A stretch of DNA of 64,000 nt from Oceaniovalibus sp. ACAM 378 (lineage in GTDB: Bacteria > Pseudomonadota > Alphaproteobacteria > Rhodobacterales > Rhodobacteraceae): positions 124,001 through 188,000 of the forward strand of contig NZ_VSJK01000002.1 of the NCBI RefSeq assembly GCF_008085915.1, in the 5' to 3' direction. The notes under the pieces were generated by a model. That model was given only the letters and a program-made list of their open reading frames with translations, made no database searches and had not been told where the DNA came from. Position 1 is the stretch's first letter. Each line of letters opens with the position of its first letter. The position numbers and the translations under genes are program-made. Shown in pieces: positions 49,966-59,248 of the stretch.

Positions 49966-50664
49966 ATGGCCGATCTTTCCGCTTTTCCAATCACCCGTCG
50001 CTGGCCCGCCGCCAATCCCGATGTCATCCAGCTTTATTCCTTTCCGACCCCGAACGGCGTCAAGGTCTCGATCGCATTGGAAGAAACCGGCCTGCCATAT
50101 GAGGCGCACAGGGTGACGCTGTCGGACGCCGATGTCCGTTCGCCCGAGTTTCTATCACTGAATCCGAACAACAAGATCCCGGCGATCATCGACCCGAACG
50201 GGCCGGATGGCACGCCTCTGGGATTGTTCGAAAGCGGTGCGATCCTGATCTATCTGGCGGAAAAGTCCGGTCAGCTAATCGGACGTACGGGTTCGGATAA
50301 GGCCCGGACGATCCAATGGCTGATGTTCCAGATGGGCGGTGTGGGGCCGATGTTCGGGCAACTCGGGTATTTCTCGAAGTTCGCCGGGGCCGAGATTGAG
50401 GATCCGCGCCCGCGCCAGCGCTATCTCAACGAGGCAAAACGGCTTTTGGCCGTGCTGGAAAAGGAAATGCAGGGCAAAGAATGGATCACCGGCGAATTTT
50501 CTATCGCCGATATCGCCATCCTGCCCTGGCTGAACGGGCTGGAATACTATGGGGTGCAGGATGATCTTGGCTGGGGCAGCCACGAAAATCTTGTCGCGTG
50601 GAAGGACAGGTTTTATGCCCGTCCGGCAGTAGACCGGGCAAAGAATATCCCGCCGCGCGACTGA
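49966..50664 (+). CDS. Glutathione S-transferase (Nu-class, YfcG/YghU-like)
   Basis: 232 aa. Start at ATG 49966 with AAGGAGT at spacing five. The thioredoxin fold opens IQLYSFPTPNGVKVSIALEETGLPYE with the glutathione-site NPNNKIPAIIDP...PLGLFESGAILIYLAEK, typical of the disulfide-bond-reductase Nu class. The all-helical half has EWITGEFSIADIAILPWL. It is divergent from mscL. Confidence 0.9.
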   Translation: MADLSAFPITRRWPAANPDVIQLYSFPTPNGVKVSIALEETGLPYEAHRVTLSDADVRSPEFLSLNPNNKIPAIIDPNGPDGTPLGLFESGAILIYLAEKSGQLIGRTGSDKARTIQWLMFQMGGVGPMFGQLGYFSKFAGAEIEDPRPRQRYLNEAKRLLAVLEKEMQGKEWITGEFSIADIAILPWLNGLEYYGVQDDLGWGSHENLVAWKDRFYARPAVDRAKNIPPRD

Positions 50665-50736
50665 TTGCATGACGAGATCGGAATGCGCCCCTGAAAAGCG
50701 GCGCATTCCGGTCTGTCCAACCCTGTCTGTCGAGGT

Positions 50737-51189
50737 TTAACCCTGTGCGGGCAATGTGCCGGTCAGTACATAACGCAGGATATCAACCACCTGTTCGGGG
50801 GTTTCGGCCACGGCCAAAGCCGCTGCGTCGACTTCTTTCAAAGCGTGGGCGTGGTCGGGACCATGCAGCACGATCAGTGATTTTCCCAACGCGGCGGCAT
50901 AGCCTGCATCGAAGGCCGCGTTCCATTGCTTGTATTGATCGCCAAAGCGCACAACGACGACATCGGCATCGGCGATCCCCTTGCGGGTGCGGATTGCGTT
51001 CATGCTCGCGCCCTTGCGGTCATGCCACATCTTGTCCGGTTCGGCCCCAAGGATCGCGACGCCGCAATCGTCGCTGGCCGCGTGATCGGTGACCGGGCCG
51101 TTAAACGCAACGTCCAGACCTTTCGCGCCCTCGGTGATCCTTTCGCGCCAATCGGTGTGAATTTCGCCCGAGAGATAGACATTCAGCAT
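50737..51189 (-). CDS. ytoQ: YtoQ family protein
   Basis: 150 aa. Start at ATG 51189. MLNVYLSGEIHTDWRERITEGAKGLDVAFNGPVTDHAASDDCG and RTRKGIADADVVVVRFGDQYKQWNAAFDAGYAAALGKSLIVLH match YtoQ, a small nucleoside-2-deoxyribosyltransferase-like fold. The activity is not established. Its 5' region contains two hairpins. Confidence 0.9.
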   Translation of the reverse strand: MLNVYLSGEIHTDWRERITEGAKGLDVAFNGPVTDHAASDDCGVAILGAEPDKMWHDRKGASMNAIRTRKGIADADVVVVRFGDQYKQWNAAFDAGYAAALGKSLIVLHGPDHAHALKEVDAAALAVAETPEQVVDILRYVLTGTLPAQG

Positions 51190-51209
51190 GGAGTTTCCTT
51201 TCATTCCGT

Positions 51210-51277
51210 GCCGCCTTGGCAGGCGGCGCTCCTCCGTCCCTTGCGGTCCGTCCTCGCGCGGAGCGACCGCGGGACGG
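51210..51277 (-). other. Two hairpins in the ytoQ leader / downstream of cpdB
   Basis: Hairpin A: GCCGCC (51210-51215) with GGCGGC (51222-51227). Hairpin B: CCGTCCC-TT-GCGGTC (51234-51248) with GACCGC-GGGACGG (51265-51277), a 13-bp stem with a 2-nt bulge and a 16-nt loop. They lie 20-90 bp before the ytoQ start and could end the cpdB transcript or structure the ytoQ leader. Confidence 0.55.
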
Positions 51278-51404
51278 GCCTGCGGGTCATCCGGCAGGCA
51301 ATTTGTAGCAACGGCGGATATCTTCTCCGGTCATGCGACACAATAGGACGGGCGGCCAAAGGAGGGGCGAACTGGGCGCGCAAGGAATGCCCCGCACGGC
51401 TGCC

Positions 51405-53396
51405 CTAAAGGATCAGCCGGAACCGGGCAAAGCCGTCGTCGCCGTCCCCTGCGGGCTCAAGCGTCACGCCCGACACAGAGGCGGCATGGGCGGCACCGCC
51501 CGGTCCGGTGTCAAAAAGCACCGACGTGCCCGGCAGCGGCGCGAAGGTCCAGTTACCATCGGCCTTGGGATTGATCGTTCCCTGTTCGACGATATAACGC
51601 ACAATCACGTCGCGGTTTGTGTCGGGCCCCTCAAACACAATGGTATCACCCTTGGCACCCGGAAAATCCCCGCCGCCCGAGGCGCGATAGTTATTGGTGG
51701 CGACGATGAACGCCATGTCATCCGTCACCGGCTGACCATTATACGCCAGATCGACGATCCGGCTGGCATCTGGATTGGCGGCCTCGCCCTGAGGGCCGAA
51801 GCGCGACGGCTGGGACAGGTCGATGCGATAGGTCACGCCGTCGATGACATCGAAGTTATAGCTGGGAAAATCCGGGTCCAGCAGCGGCTGGTCAGCCTCA
51901 CCGGGCGTTACCCTGTGAAACATGCCCGCGCTCCGCTCCAGCCAGCCTTTCAACTGCGCGCCGTCGATTTTTACCGCCCGCACCGTGTTGGGATAAAGAT
52001 ATAGATCGGCGACGTTCTTGATCGCCACATCTCCGACGGGAACATCGGTATAATACTCTGGGCCGCCCCGGCCCCCGGCCTTGAAGGGTGCCGCCGCCGA
52101 CAGGACCGGCAGCCCTGCGTATTCGGTGCCCGCCATCATCTGTTCGATATACCAGATCTGGGCCTGACTAACGATCTGAACTGACGGATCATCGGCCACA
52201 AGCGCGAAATAGCTGTGCATCGGCGCTGCCGTCTTGCCCACCGCGCGGCGGACATATTTCAGCGTCGCATCATGGTCAGCCTGAACCGAGGCAAGCACTG
52301 CGGGCACGCTTTCAACCAGGGCCGAAACCGACCGATCCTCGTTTCGCACTGAAATCGGCCGGGTCGTGCTTTCATGGGCGGCGATGCGCCAGCCCCCGCC
52401 ATCACGTTCCAGCATCAAATCGATCACGCCCAGATGGCTGCCCCAAAACCCGCCCATGGTGGCCGGTTTGCCGTGCAGCGTTCCCTTTTCCGCGTCCACA
52501 CCGGCAAAATCGGCATAGGCGGGGCCGGGAAACACCAGATGCGAATGGCCGGTCAGGATCGCGTCGATCCCTTCAACCATGGCAAGCGCGGTACTGGCAT
52601 TCTCCATCCCATCGCTGGCTTCGGCGGCGCCGATCCCCGAATGGGACAGGGCGATGATGATGTCGGCGCCTTCTTCCTTCATCTGCGGCACCCAGGCGCG
52701 GGCGGTGGCGACGATGTCGCGGGCGGTCACGCTGCCCTCCAGATGCTTTCTGTCCCAGTTCATGATCTGCGGCGGGACAAATCCGATCAGCCCGACCTTG
52801 ATCGGGTGTTTTTCTCCGGTGCCATCAGTCAGCATCCGCTCAAGAATCACATAGGGCCGGACCAGCGGCGTGTCCTTGGTCGGATCCGCACCCTGCGCCT
52901 TGACCACATTGGCCGAAATGACCGGAAACTCGGCCCCGGCCAGCGATTTCAGCAAGAAATCCAGCCCATAGTTGAACTCGTGGTTGCCAAGGGTCGAGGC
53001 ATCAAAACCCACCGCATTCATCGCTGTGATGACCGGGTGCGCATCGCCTTCTTTCATCCCGCGTTCATAGGCGATGTAATCGCCCATCGGATTGCCCTGA
53101 AGAAAGTCACCGTTGTCCAGCAACAGCGAATTTGCCGCCTCGGCGCGGATGTCGGCCACATGGGCGGCGGTACGCGCCAGACCGACAGTATCGACAGCCT
53201 TGTCCGCATAATAATCATAGGGGAAGACATGCACATGCAGATCGGTGGTTTCCATCAGCCGCAGATGCGCCTGACCGGCGGCGGCACGGGCGGAAAACGG
53301 ATGGATCATCACCAGTGTTGCCCCGGCGATGCCCGCATGCAGAATTTGACGTCGGGTCATGTGCTCGGCGGCTCGGCTGATCTTGCGCAGTTGCAT
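51405..53396 (-). CDS. cpdB: Periplasmic 2',3'-cyclic-nucleotide 2'-phosphodiesterase/3'-nucleotidase
   Basis: 663 aa. Start at ATG 53396 after AGGAGCC. A Tat-like signal MTRRQILHAGIAGATLVMIHPF occurs at about residues 13-34. The calcineurin-like domain shows DLHVHVFPYDYY, LLDNGDFLQGNPMGDYIA, LGNHEFNYGLDFL, and ALSHSGIG and GHSHLVFPGP metal motifs. The C-terminal 5'-nucleotidase domain has VRAVKIDGAQLKGWLERSAGM and NNYRASGGGDFPG. It converts RNase products to nucleosides for phosphate recovery. Confidence 0.95.
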   Translation of the reverse strand: MQLRKISRAAEHMTRRQILHAGIAGATLVMIHPFSARAAAGQAHLRLMETTDLHVHVFPYDYYADKAVDTVGLARTAAHVADIRAEAANSLLLDNGDFLQGNPMGDYIAYERGMKEGDAHPVITAMNAVGFDASTLGNHEFNYGLDFLLKSLAGAEFPVISANVVKAQGADPTKDTPLVRPYVILERMLTDGTGEKHPIKVGLIGFVPPQIMNWDRKHLEGSVTARDIVATARAWVPQMKEEGADIIIALSHSGIGAAEASDGMENASTALAMVEGIDAILTGHSHLVFPGPAYADFAGVDAEKGTLHGKPATMGGFWGSHLGVIDLMLERDGGGWRIAAHESTTRPISVRNEDRSVSALVESVPAVLASVQADHDATLKYVRRAVGKTAAPMHSYFALVADDPSVQIVSQAQIWYIEQMMAGTEYAGLPVLSAAAPFKAGGRGGPEYYTDVPVGDVAIKNVADLYLYPNTVRAVKIDGAQLKGWLERSAGMFHRVTPGEADQPLLDPDFPSYNFDVIDGVTYRIDLSQPSRFGPQGEAANPDASRIVDLAYNGQPVTDDMAFIVATNNYRASGGGDFPGAKGDTIVFEGPDTNRDVIVRYIVEQGTINPKADGNWTFAPLPGTSVLFDTGPGGAAHAASVSGVTLEPAGDGDDGFARFRLIL

Positions 53397-53630
53397 GGCA
53401 GGCTCCTGACGCTGGCTAAGGAACAAACGAGACGGATCATGACAGTCTTTCACGCAAAAAAGAATAGGCGAGTTCTTGCCTAGTGCGGGGCGGGTGGCGT
53501 TCTGTCAATTCCACCTGAGGTTGAGGCGGCGCATTTTTCCGTTGTGGTGCATTTACCCACATCCTCAGACATGGTCAGAAAGAGCAGGCCCGGTATGGGG
53601 CAAGGCTTTGCGAAATGGGCGGTGGGCACG

Positions 53631-54593
53631 ATGAAACTGGCTGAGACGGTGACATTCGGTGGAGGCGCGTTGGCGCGACACGCAGAGTTGCGGGGAAACG
53701 TCAGGAAGCAGGCCGAACTGCTGGCGGATCCGGCGGCCCGGACCTTGGCGATCTGGCGGGGCAAGCCGTTGTTTGAGCTTGCCAATGAACGGTGCGCGCC
53801 TGGATGGTTGATGACGGGGGACCGCGTCCTGGCCCAGGCCGGACCACCGGTTTTCCTTGGCCTTGCCGGCGGCCCGCGGTTCGCTGTCGACCTGTCGATG
53901 TGGGAGCCGGACAGTCTACCCGACACCCTGACCGATTTCTTCGACCCTTCTGAACAGCGCCACCCCGATCTGCCCGAAACAGCCAGATTTGCCGAGTTGC
54001 GCGGCACAATGACTCGGCTGTCTCCGCTGGACGCCGAATTGATCGCTTCGGCCAAGGCGGTGCTGGGCTGGCACGCAACGCACCGGTTCTGTGCGAGATG
54101 CGGGAGCGAATCAACGATGAGCATGGCAGGTTGGCAGCGCGATTGCCCGGCCTGCAAGGCGCATCATTTTCCGCGCACCGATCCGGTGGTGATCATGCTG
54201 ATCACCCGCGGCAATTCCGTTCTGCTGGGGCGTTCGCCCGGCTGGCCCGAGGGGATGTTCTCGCTTTTGGCGGGGTTTGTCGAACCGGGCGAAGGCATCG
54301 AAGCGGCGGTTCGCCGCGAAGTGTTCGAGGAGTCGGGCATCCGCGTTGGTGCCGTGTCCTACCTGTCCAGTCAGCCCTGGCCGTTTCCCGCATCGTTGAT
54401 GTTCGGTTGTCGTGGCGAGGCGCTGGATGACACGATCTCGGTCGATCCCGAGGAGATCGAAGAGGCGCTGTGGCTGTCCCGCGAGGAAATGATCCGCGTG
54501 TTTGCCGGAGAACACCCGCGTATCCGCGCACCGCGACAGGGCGCAATCGCTGGTTTTCTTCTGTCCAACTGGGTTGCAGATCGGCTGGATTAA
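53631..54593 (+). CDS. nudC: NADH pyrophosphatase / NAD-capped RNA hydrolase NudC
   Basis: 320 aa. Start at ATG 53631. Zinc ribbon: FCARCGSES ... RDCPACKAHHFPRTDPVVI. The Nudix box is GFVEPGEGIEAAVRREVFEESGI. The NADH-type motif SSQPWPFPASLM follows by about 17 residues, as in characterised NudC. It hydrolyses NAD(H) and NAD-capped RNA. Confidence 0.96.
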   Translation: MKLAETVTFGGGALARHAELRGNVRKQAELLADPAARTLAIWRGKPLFELANERCAPGWLMTGDRVLAQAGPPVFLGLAGGPRFAVDLSMWEPDSLPDTLTDFFDPSEQRHPDLPETARFAELRGTMTRLSPLDAELIASAKAVLGWHATHRFCARCGSESTMSMAGWQRDCPACKAHHFPRTDPVVIMLITRGNSVLLGRSPGWPEGMFSLLAGFVEPGEGIEAAVRREVFEESGIRVGAVSYLSSQPWPFPASLMFGCRGEALDDTISVDPEEIEEALWLSREEMIRVFAGEHPRIRAPRQGAIAGFLLSNWVADRLD

Positions 54594-54638
54594 AGGGACA
54601 ACAACGCCGGATATTGGAACCGGCAAGGGTCAGTCACG

Positions 54639-55106
54639 ATGGAATTCACCACCCGCAAGGATATCGAGGCGCCGCAGCAATATGTCTTTGTGGCCGCAAG
54701 CGATTTCGCCGTGTTCGAACGTCAGGCGCTGCGCCGAAACGTCGATATCACCCGTACCGAGGGGCCCGGACCGGCGCGCGAAGGCACGGCATGGCGGATC
54801 CGGTTCGATTATCGCGGTCGCAGCCGGGAAATCGACGCGCGGGTCGCGTCGTTTGAAGCGCCGGGCGGCTATGTGATCAAGGGGAGCACTGCCGGGTTGG
54901 ATATCGTGCTGAAGCTTGAACTGATGCCGCTGTCCAAGGCGACCACCCGTATGTTCATGTCGCTGGAACTGCTGCCCACAACGATGACCGCCCGTCTTCT
55001 GATGCAATCGCTGAAACTGGCAAAGTCCGCCATGTCGCGCAAGCTTGACTATCGCGCGGCGACTTTTGCTTCGGATATCGAAGACCGGTATCGGGCCGAG
55101 GTTTAG
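54639..55106 (+). CDS. SRPBCC (START/Bet v1-like) family protein
   Basis: 155 aa and cytoplasmic. MEFTTRKDIEAPQQYVFVAASDFAVFERQALRRNVDI...GTAWRIRFDYRGRSREIDARVASFEAPGGYVIKGSTAGLDI follows the polyketide-cyclase/SRPBCC strand order, and a C-terminal helix (LMQSLKLAKSAMSRKLDYRAATFASDIEDRY) closes the cavity. Ligand unknown. It lies 45 bp after nudC. Confidence 0.85.
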   Translation: MEFTTRKDIEAPQQYVFVAASDFAVFERQALRRNVDITRTEGPGPAREGTAWRIRFDYRGRSREIDARVASFEAPGGYVIKGSTAGLDIVLKLELMPLSKATTRMFMSLELLPTTMTARLLMQSLKLAKSAMSRKLDYRAATFASDIEDRYRAEV

Positions 55107-55251
55107 ACCGGATCGGTTGCCGACTTTAACCTGCGCCGCGAGTCTCCGGCGTGGCGGCAGTCCGTGTCCGGCAATCCGCATATGGAAAGCTTCACCTTTC
55201 CTTTGCTTATCCTTAACCAATCCTTAACTAAGATTGCGGCAGGCTGAGGCG

Positions 55252-55563
55252 ATGTTGGAAATCCGTCTCGCCATCCTTTTCATTCTGCTTGCTGTCCTCT
55301 TCGGCTGCGACAGCCCTTCGATTGCGTTTCAGGGTGCGCCGATGCGCGTGGTGACGATCGGCCCGTCCACGTTCAGCGTGCGGATGCGCGACGACCGGGT
55401 GGAATCCATACGCACCAGCCGCGAATGGCGGCCAAGCGCATCCGCGATCATGGAGCGCGCCGCTCAGGCGATAGAACAGGCCACCGGATGTGTTCTGCGC
55501 AAGGGTTCGCTGACCGGCGATCAGGCGATTCAGCGCGCGCGTGTGCTGTGTGACAACGGATAG
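55252..55563 (+). CDS. Small putative lipoprotein
   Basis: 103 aa. Start at ATG 55252 with GAGG upstream. The signal ends at lipobox VLFGC (Cys16). The rest is a short alpha/beta domain with DDRVESIRTSREWRPSASAIMERAAQAIEQATGCVL, whose two later cysteines may pair. No family recognised. It precedes smc by 115 bp. Confidence 0.7.
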   Translation: MLEIRLAILFILLAVLFGCDSPSIAFQGAPMRVVTIGPSTFSVRMRDDRVESIRTSREWRPSASAIMERAAQAIEQATGCVLRKGSLTGDQAIQRARVLCDNG

Positions 55564-55678
55564 ATCGCCGCGCCGTGGCAAACGCCGGTTCCGTTGCGGT
55601 AATCGCCTGTGGATAAGCGCAATTTCGCACAGAGTTCCATGGCTGGCGCGTTGACTTCGGTGCAGTGCAAACGGCAGG

Positions 55679-58600
55679 ATGCGGCTTCTGATCCCGAGCC
55701 CGAGCACCGCCTTGCGATTTACCCGCCTGAAACTGAACGGCTTCAAATCCTTCGTCGACCCGACAGATCTGGTGATTGCCGAAGGGCTCACCGGCGTTGT
55801 CGGGCCCAATGGCTGTGGCAAATCGAACCTGCTCGAGGCGTTGCGCTGGGTGATGGGCGAAAACCGCGCCAGTGCCATGCGGGGTGGCGGGATGGAGGAC
55901 GTGATTTTTGCCGGTGCGGCCACCCGGCCCGCGCGCAATTTTGCCGAAGTCGCGCTTCATATCGACAACTCCGAACGCCGCGCGCCCGCTGGATTCAACG
56001 ACTCGGACATGCTCGAGGTTACACGGCGGATCACCCGCGATGCCGGTTCGGCCTATAAGGCCAATGCGCGGGATGTGCGGGCGCGCGATGTGCAGATGCT
56101 GTTCGCTGATGCGTCGACCGGGGCCCATTCGCCCGCGCTGGTGCGGCAAGGGCAGATATCCGAGCTGATCAACGCCAAGCCCAAGGCCCGGCGGCGCATT
56201 CTTGAGGAAGCGGCGGGGATCTCGGGGCTGTACCAACGCCGCCACGAGGCCGAGTTGAAGTTGAAGGGCGCCGAAACGAACCTGCTGCGGGTCGATGATG
56301 TGGTCGAAGCCCTTGCGGCGCAGTTGGCACAACTGTCCCGGCAGGCACGACAGGCGGCGCGCTATCGCGAAATCGGCGCGCAATTGCGGCAGGCCGAAGG
56401 GCTGTTATTGTACCGTCGCTGGCGCGAGGCGGATGTGGCCCGCGCCGCTGCGTTGGCGGATCTGCGTGCCCGAACCTCCGCCGCGTCCGAGGCGGAACGT
56501 GCCGCGCGTACAGCGGAGGAGGCCCGGGCACGGGCCGAGGACGCGCTGCCCCCCCTGCGCGAGGAAGAGGCGATCGCCGCCGCAGTGCTTCAGCGGCTCG
56601 AAGTCGAACAGGCTCAGCTGACCGAACGTGAAGGTCAGGCGCGGGCGCGGGTTGCCGGGCTGCGCACCCGTATTGCGCAGTTGGATCAGGACGGATCACG
56701 CGAAGATGCGCTGAACCGCGACGCGGGCGAGAGCATCGCCGCACTGCAGGCGGAATCCGCGGAACTGGCCCGAGAACAGGACGGCCACGACGAGCGCCTG
56801 AGCATCGCTGAAGCCGCCTCGGACGCGGCAGGCGATATCCTGACCGCGCGTGAATCCGCCCTTGCGCAATTGACAGAAGACGTCGCCCGCCTGTCCGCCC
56901 GTCACCAATCGGCGCATCGTCTGGTCGAAGACACCTCCCGTACCCGCGACCGGGCCGAGCGCGAGGCCGCACTGGCCCGGCAATCGGTTGCCACGACGCA
57001 GGACGCTCTGCAAACCGCCGAAGATGCGCTGAACGCCGCCGCCAATGCATCGACGATGGCGACCGATCTTGCCACCGCCGCCGATGAGGCCCTGCTGGCG
57101 GCTGACGCTGCGCAGATCGAAGCGCAATCGCTTGAGGCAGAGGCGCGGGCCGAACGGTCCTCCGCTGCCGGCGAGCTTGGCGCGATCAAGGCCGAAGCGG
57201 GCGCGCTCGCCAAGCTGGTCAACCGGGACACCGCCGAGGGCGGGCAGGTGATGGATTTGCTGACGGTCACACCCGGCTATGAGCTGGCGCTTGGGGCGGC
57301 GCTGGCCGATGATCTGCGGGCGCCTGCCATCGGGCCTGCCGGGGCGTCGGGTTGGGCACCGTTGCCCGGATATGGCACGACACAACCGCTGCCCGAAGGC
57401 ATCCCGTCCCTGGCCGATCATGTGCGGGTGCCCGATGTACTGACGCGGCGGATCGGCCAGATCGGTATCGTTCCCCGCGAAGAGGGTACGCAGATGCAGG
57501 CGGCGCTGCACCCCGGGCAGCGGCTGGTCAGCACCGAGGGCGATCTGTGGCGCTGGGACGGGTTCCGCGCTGGCGCCGACGATGCACCCAGCGCGGCGAC
57601 CCTGCGGCTCCAGCAGATGAATCGTCTCGAGTCGCTGAAGCAGGAGATGGAGCGCGCGCTGGCCCGGGCCGATGGGGCAGAACGCGCGCATGAGATGCTG
57701 AAACAGCAACTTGACGCGCTGACCCGGGCGGACCGCGACGCACGCGAAGCCCGGCGTGACGCCGACCGTCAACTGGCCGATGCGTCACGCGCACAAAGCC
57801 GGGCCGAGGCCGACCGCACCATCGCGGCGGGCAAGCAGGAAAGCGCGAGACAGGCCGTTGCCCGGCACGAAGAAGATGCCAACACCGCCCGCACCCGTCT
57901 GGCCGAGGCCGAGGCCACAGTCGCCGAACTGGGCGATCTGTCCGCCGCGCGCGGTGAAATCGCCGATGTGCGAATGACCGTCGAGGCATCGCGCCTGACG
58001 ATGCTGCAACGTCGGTCGGCCCATGACGAGTTGCGTCGCGACGGCGAAGCGCGCACCAAACGGGCGGCGGCGGTGGAAAAGGAACTGACCGGTTGGTTGG
58101 CGCGATTGGACACGGCAGGCAAACGCATGGCCGATCTGGATCAGCGCCGCGCCGCCGCCGCCGCCGATCTGGACCGGGCCAGCGGCCAGCCCGCAGAAAT
58201 CGCTGAAAAGCGCGTCGCGCTCTCGGACTCCCTCGATGTCGCAATCGATCGCCGCCGGACTGCAGGCGATGCTCTTGCGGCTGGCGAGGCCGCCGCCCGC
58301 TCGACCGTTCAGGCCGAACGCGACAGTGAACGCGCCGCCGGCGAGGCTCGCGAAGCCCGCGCCGCCGCCGAAGCCCGGGCCGAGGCTGCCACCGGTACGG
58401 TGACACAGGCGGTCGACCGCATTGATGAGGCGTTGGAGATCACACCGCAGCAATTGCTCGACACGCTGGGTGCCGATCCCGATGCCATGCCCCCCGCAGA
58501 ACAGATCGAGGCCGAGGTGAACCGGCTGAAACGCCAGCGTGATTCACTGGGCGCCGTCAACCTGCGCGCCGAAGAGGACGCGCAAGAGGTGCAGGGCGAA

Positions 58601-59167
58601 CATGATCTGCTGGTCCGCGAAAAGGCCGATCTTGAGGATGCGATCCGCGCTCTGCGAACCGGCATCGCCGCTCTGAACAAGGAAGGACGCGAACGGCTGC
58701 TGACCGCGTTCGAACAGGTGAATTCCAACTTCTCGATGCTGTTCACCCACCTGTTCAACGGGGGTGAGGCGCGGCTGGAACTGATCGAATCCGACGATCC
58801 GCTGGACGCGGGACTGGAGATCATGTGTCAGCCGCCGGGCAAGAAGCTGTCAACGCTGTCGCTGCTGTCCGGGGGCGAACAGACGCTGACGGCGATGGCG
58901 CTGATCTTTGCGGTTTTTCTGGCCAACCCCGCCCCGATCTGTGTGCTGGACGAGGTGGATGCGCCGCTTGACGACGCCAACGTGACCCGCTTCTGCGACC
59001 TGTTGGATGAAATGACCCGCCAGACTGAAACCCGGTTTCTGATCATCACCCACCATGCGGTGACGATGGCGCGCATGGATCGCTTGTTCGGGGTCACAAT
59101 GGGTGAACAGGGGGTCAGTCAGCTGGTGTCGGTCGATCTGAAAAATGCCGAGGCGCTGGTGGCCTGA
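55679..59167 (+). CDS. smc: Chromosome segregation ATPase SMC
   Basis: 1162 aa. Walker A GPNGCGKSN in FKSFVDPTDLVIAEGLTGVVGPNGCGKSNLLEALRWVMGE. Two long coiled coils flank the hinge (about 520-650, GGQVMDLLTVTPGYELALGAALADDLRAP). Signature LSGGEQTLTAMALIF and Walker B PICVLDEVDAPLDDANV close the head. ATG 55679 gives MRLLIPSPSTALRFTRL...; a TTG at 55712 gives the more usual L/MRFTRLKLNGF start. ScpAB partners are not in the window. A bidirectional terminator follows. Confidence 0.96.
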   Translation: MRLLIPSPSTALRFTRLKLNGFKSFVDPTDLVIAEGLTGVVGPNGCGKSNLLEALRWVMGENRASAMRGGGMEDVIFAGAATRPARNFAEVALHIDNSERRAPAGFNDSDMLEVTRRITRDAGSAYKANARDVRARDVQMLFADASTGAHSPALVRQGQISELINAKPKARRRILEEAAGISGLYQRRHEAELKLKGAETNLLRVDDVVEALAAQLAQLSRQARQAARYREIGAQLRQAEGLLLYRRWREADVARAAALADLRARTSAASEAERAARTAEEARARAEDALPPLREEEAIAAAVLQRLEVEQAQLTEREGQARARVAGLRTRIAQLDQDGSREDALNRDAGESIAALQAESAELAREQDGHDERLSIAEAASDAAGDILTARESALAQLTEDVARLSARHQSAHRLVEDTSRTRDRAEREAALARQSVATTQDALQTAEDALNAAANASTMATDLATAADEALLAADAAQIEAQSLEAEARAERSSAAGELGAIKAEAGALAKLVNRDTAEGGQVMDLLTVTPGYELALGAALADDLRAPAIGPAGASGWAPLPGYGTTQPLPEGIPSLADHVRVPDVLTRRIGQIGIVPREEGTQMQAALHPGQRLVSTEGDLWRWDGFRAGADDAPSAATLRLQQMNRLESLKQEMERALARADGAERAHEMLKQQLDALTRADRDAREARRDADRQLADASRAQSRAEADRTIAAGKQESARQAVARHEEDANTARTRLAEAEATVAELGDLSAARGEIADVRMTVEASRLTMLQRRSAHDELRRDGEARTKRAAAVEKELTGWLARLDTAGKRMADLDQRRAAAAADLDRASGQPAEIAEKRVALSDSLDVAIDRRRTAGDALAAGEAAARSTVQAERDSERAAGEAREARAAAEARAEAATGTVTQAVDRIDEALEITPQQLLDTLGADPDAMPPAEQIEAEVNRLKRQRDSLGAVNLRAEEDAQEVQGEHDLLVREKADLEDAIRALRTGIAALNKEGRERLLTAFEQVNSNFSMLFTHLFNGGEARLELIESDDPLDAGLEIMCQPPGKKLSTLSLLSGGEQTLTAMALIFAVFLANPAPICVLDEVDAPLDDANVTRFCDLLDEMTRQTETRFLIITHHAVTMARMDRLFGVTMGEQGVSQLVSVDLKNAEALVA

Positions 59168-59199
59168 ACCAACTGGTAATCAAAGAATCTATCCGTAAA

Positions 59200-59235
59200 C
59201 AAAAAAGGGCCGCGACATGCGCGGCCCTCTTTGTG
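59200..59235. terminator. Bidirectional terminator between smc and the PRC-barrel gene
   Basis: Perfect 9-bp arms AGGGCCGCG (59206-59214) and CGCGGCCCT (59220-59228) with loop ACATG. On the minus strand a T6 run follows, and on the plus strand CTTTG. Confidence 0.9.
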
Positions 59236-59248
59236 GATTATGGGCAAA

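Noticed and set aside
56696-57772. Minus-strand open frame within smc
   Set aside because: Antisense of Ala/Glu/Arg-rich coiled-coil codons; no start or family.
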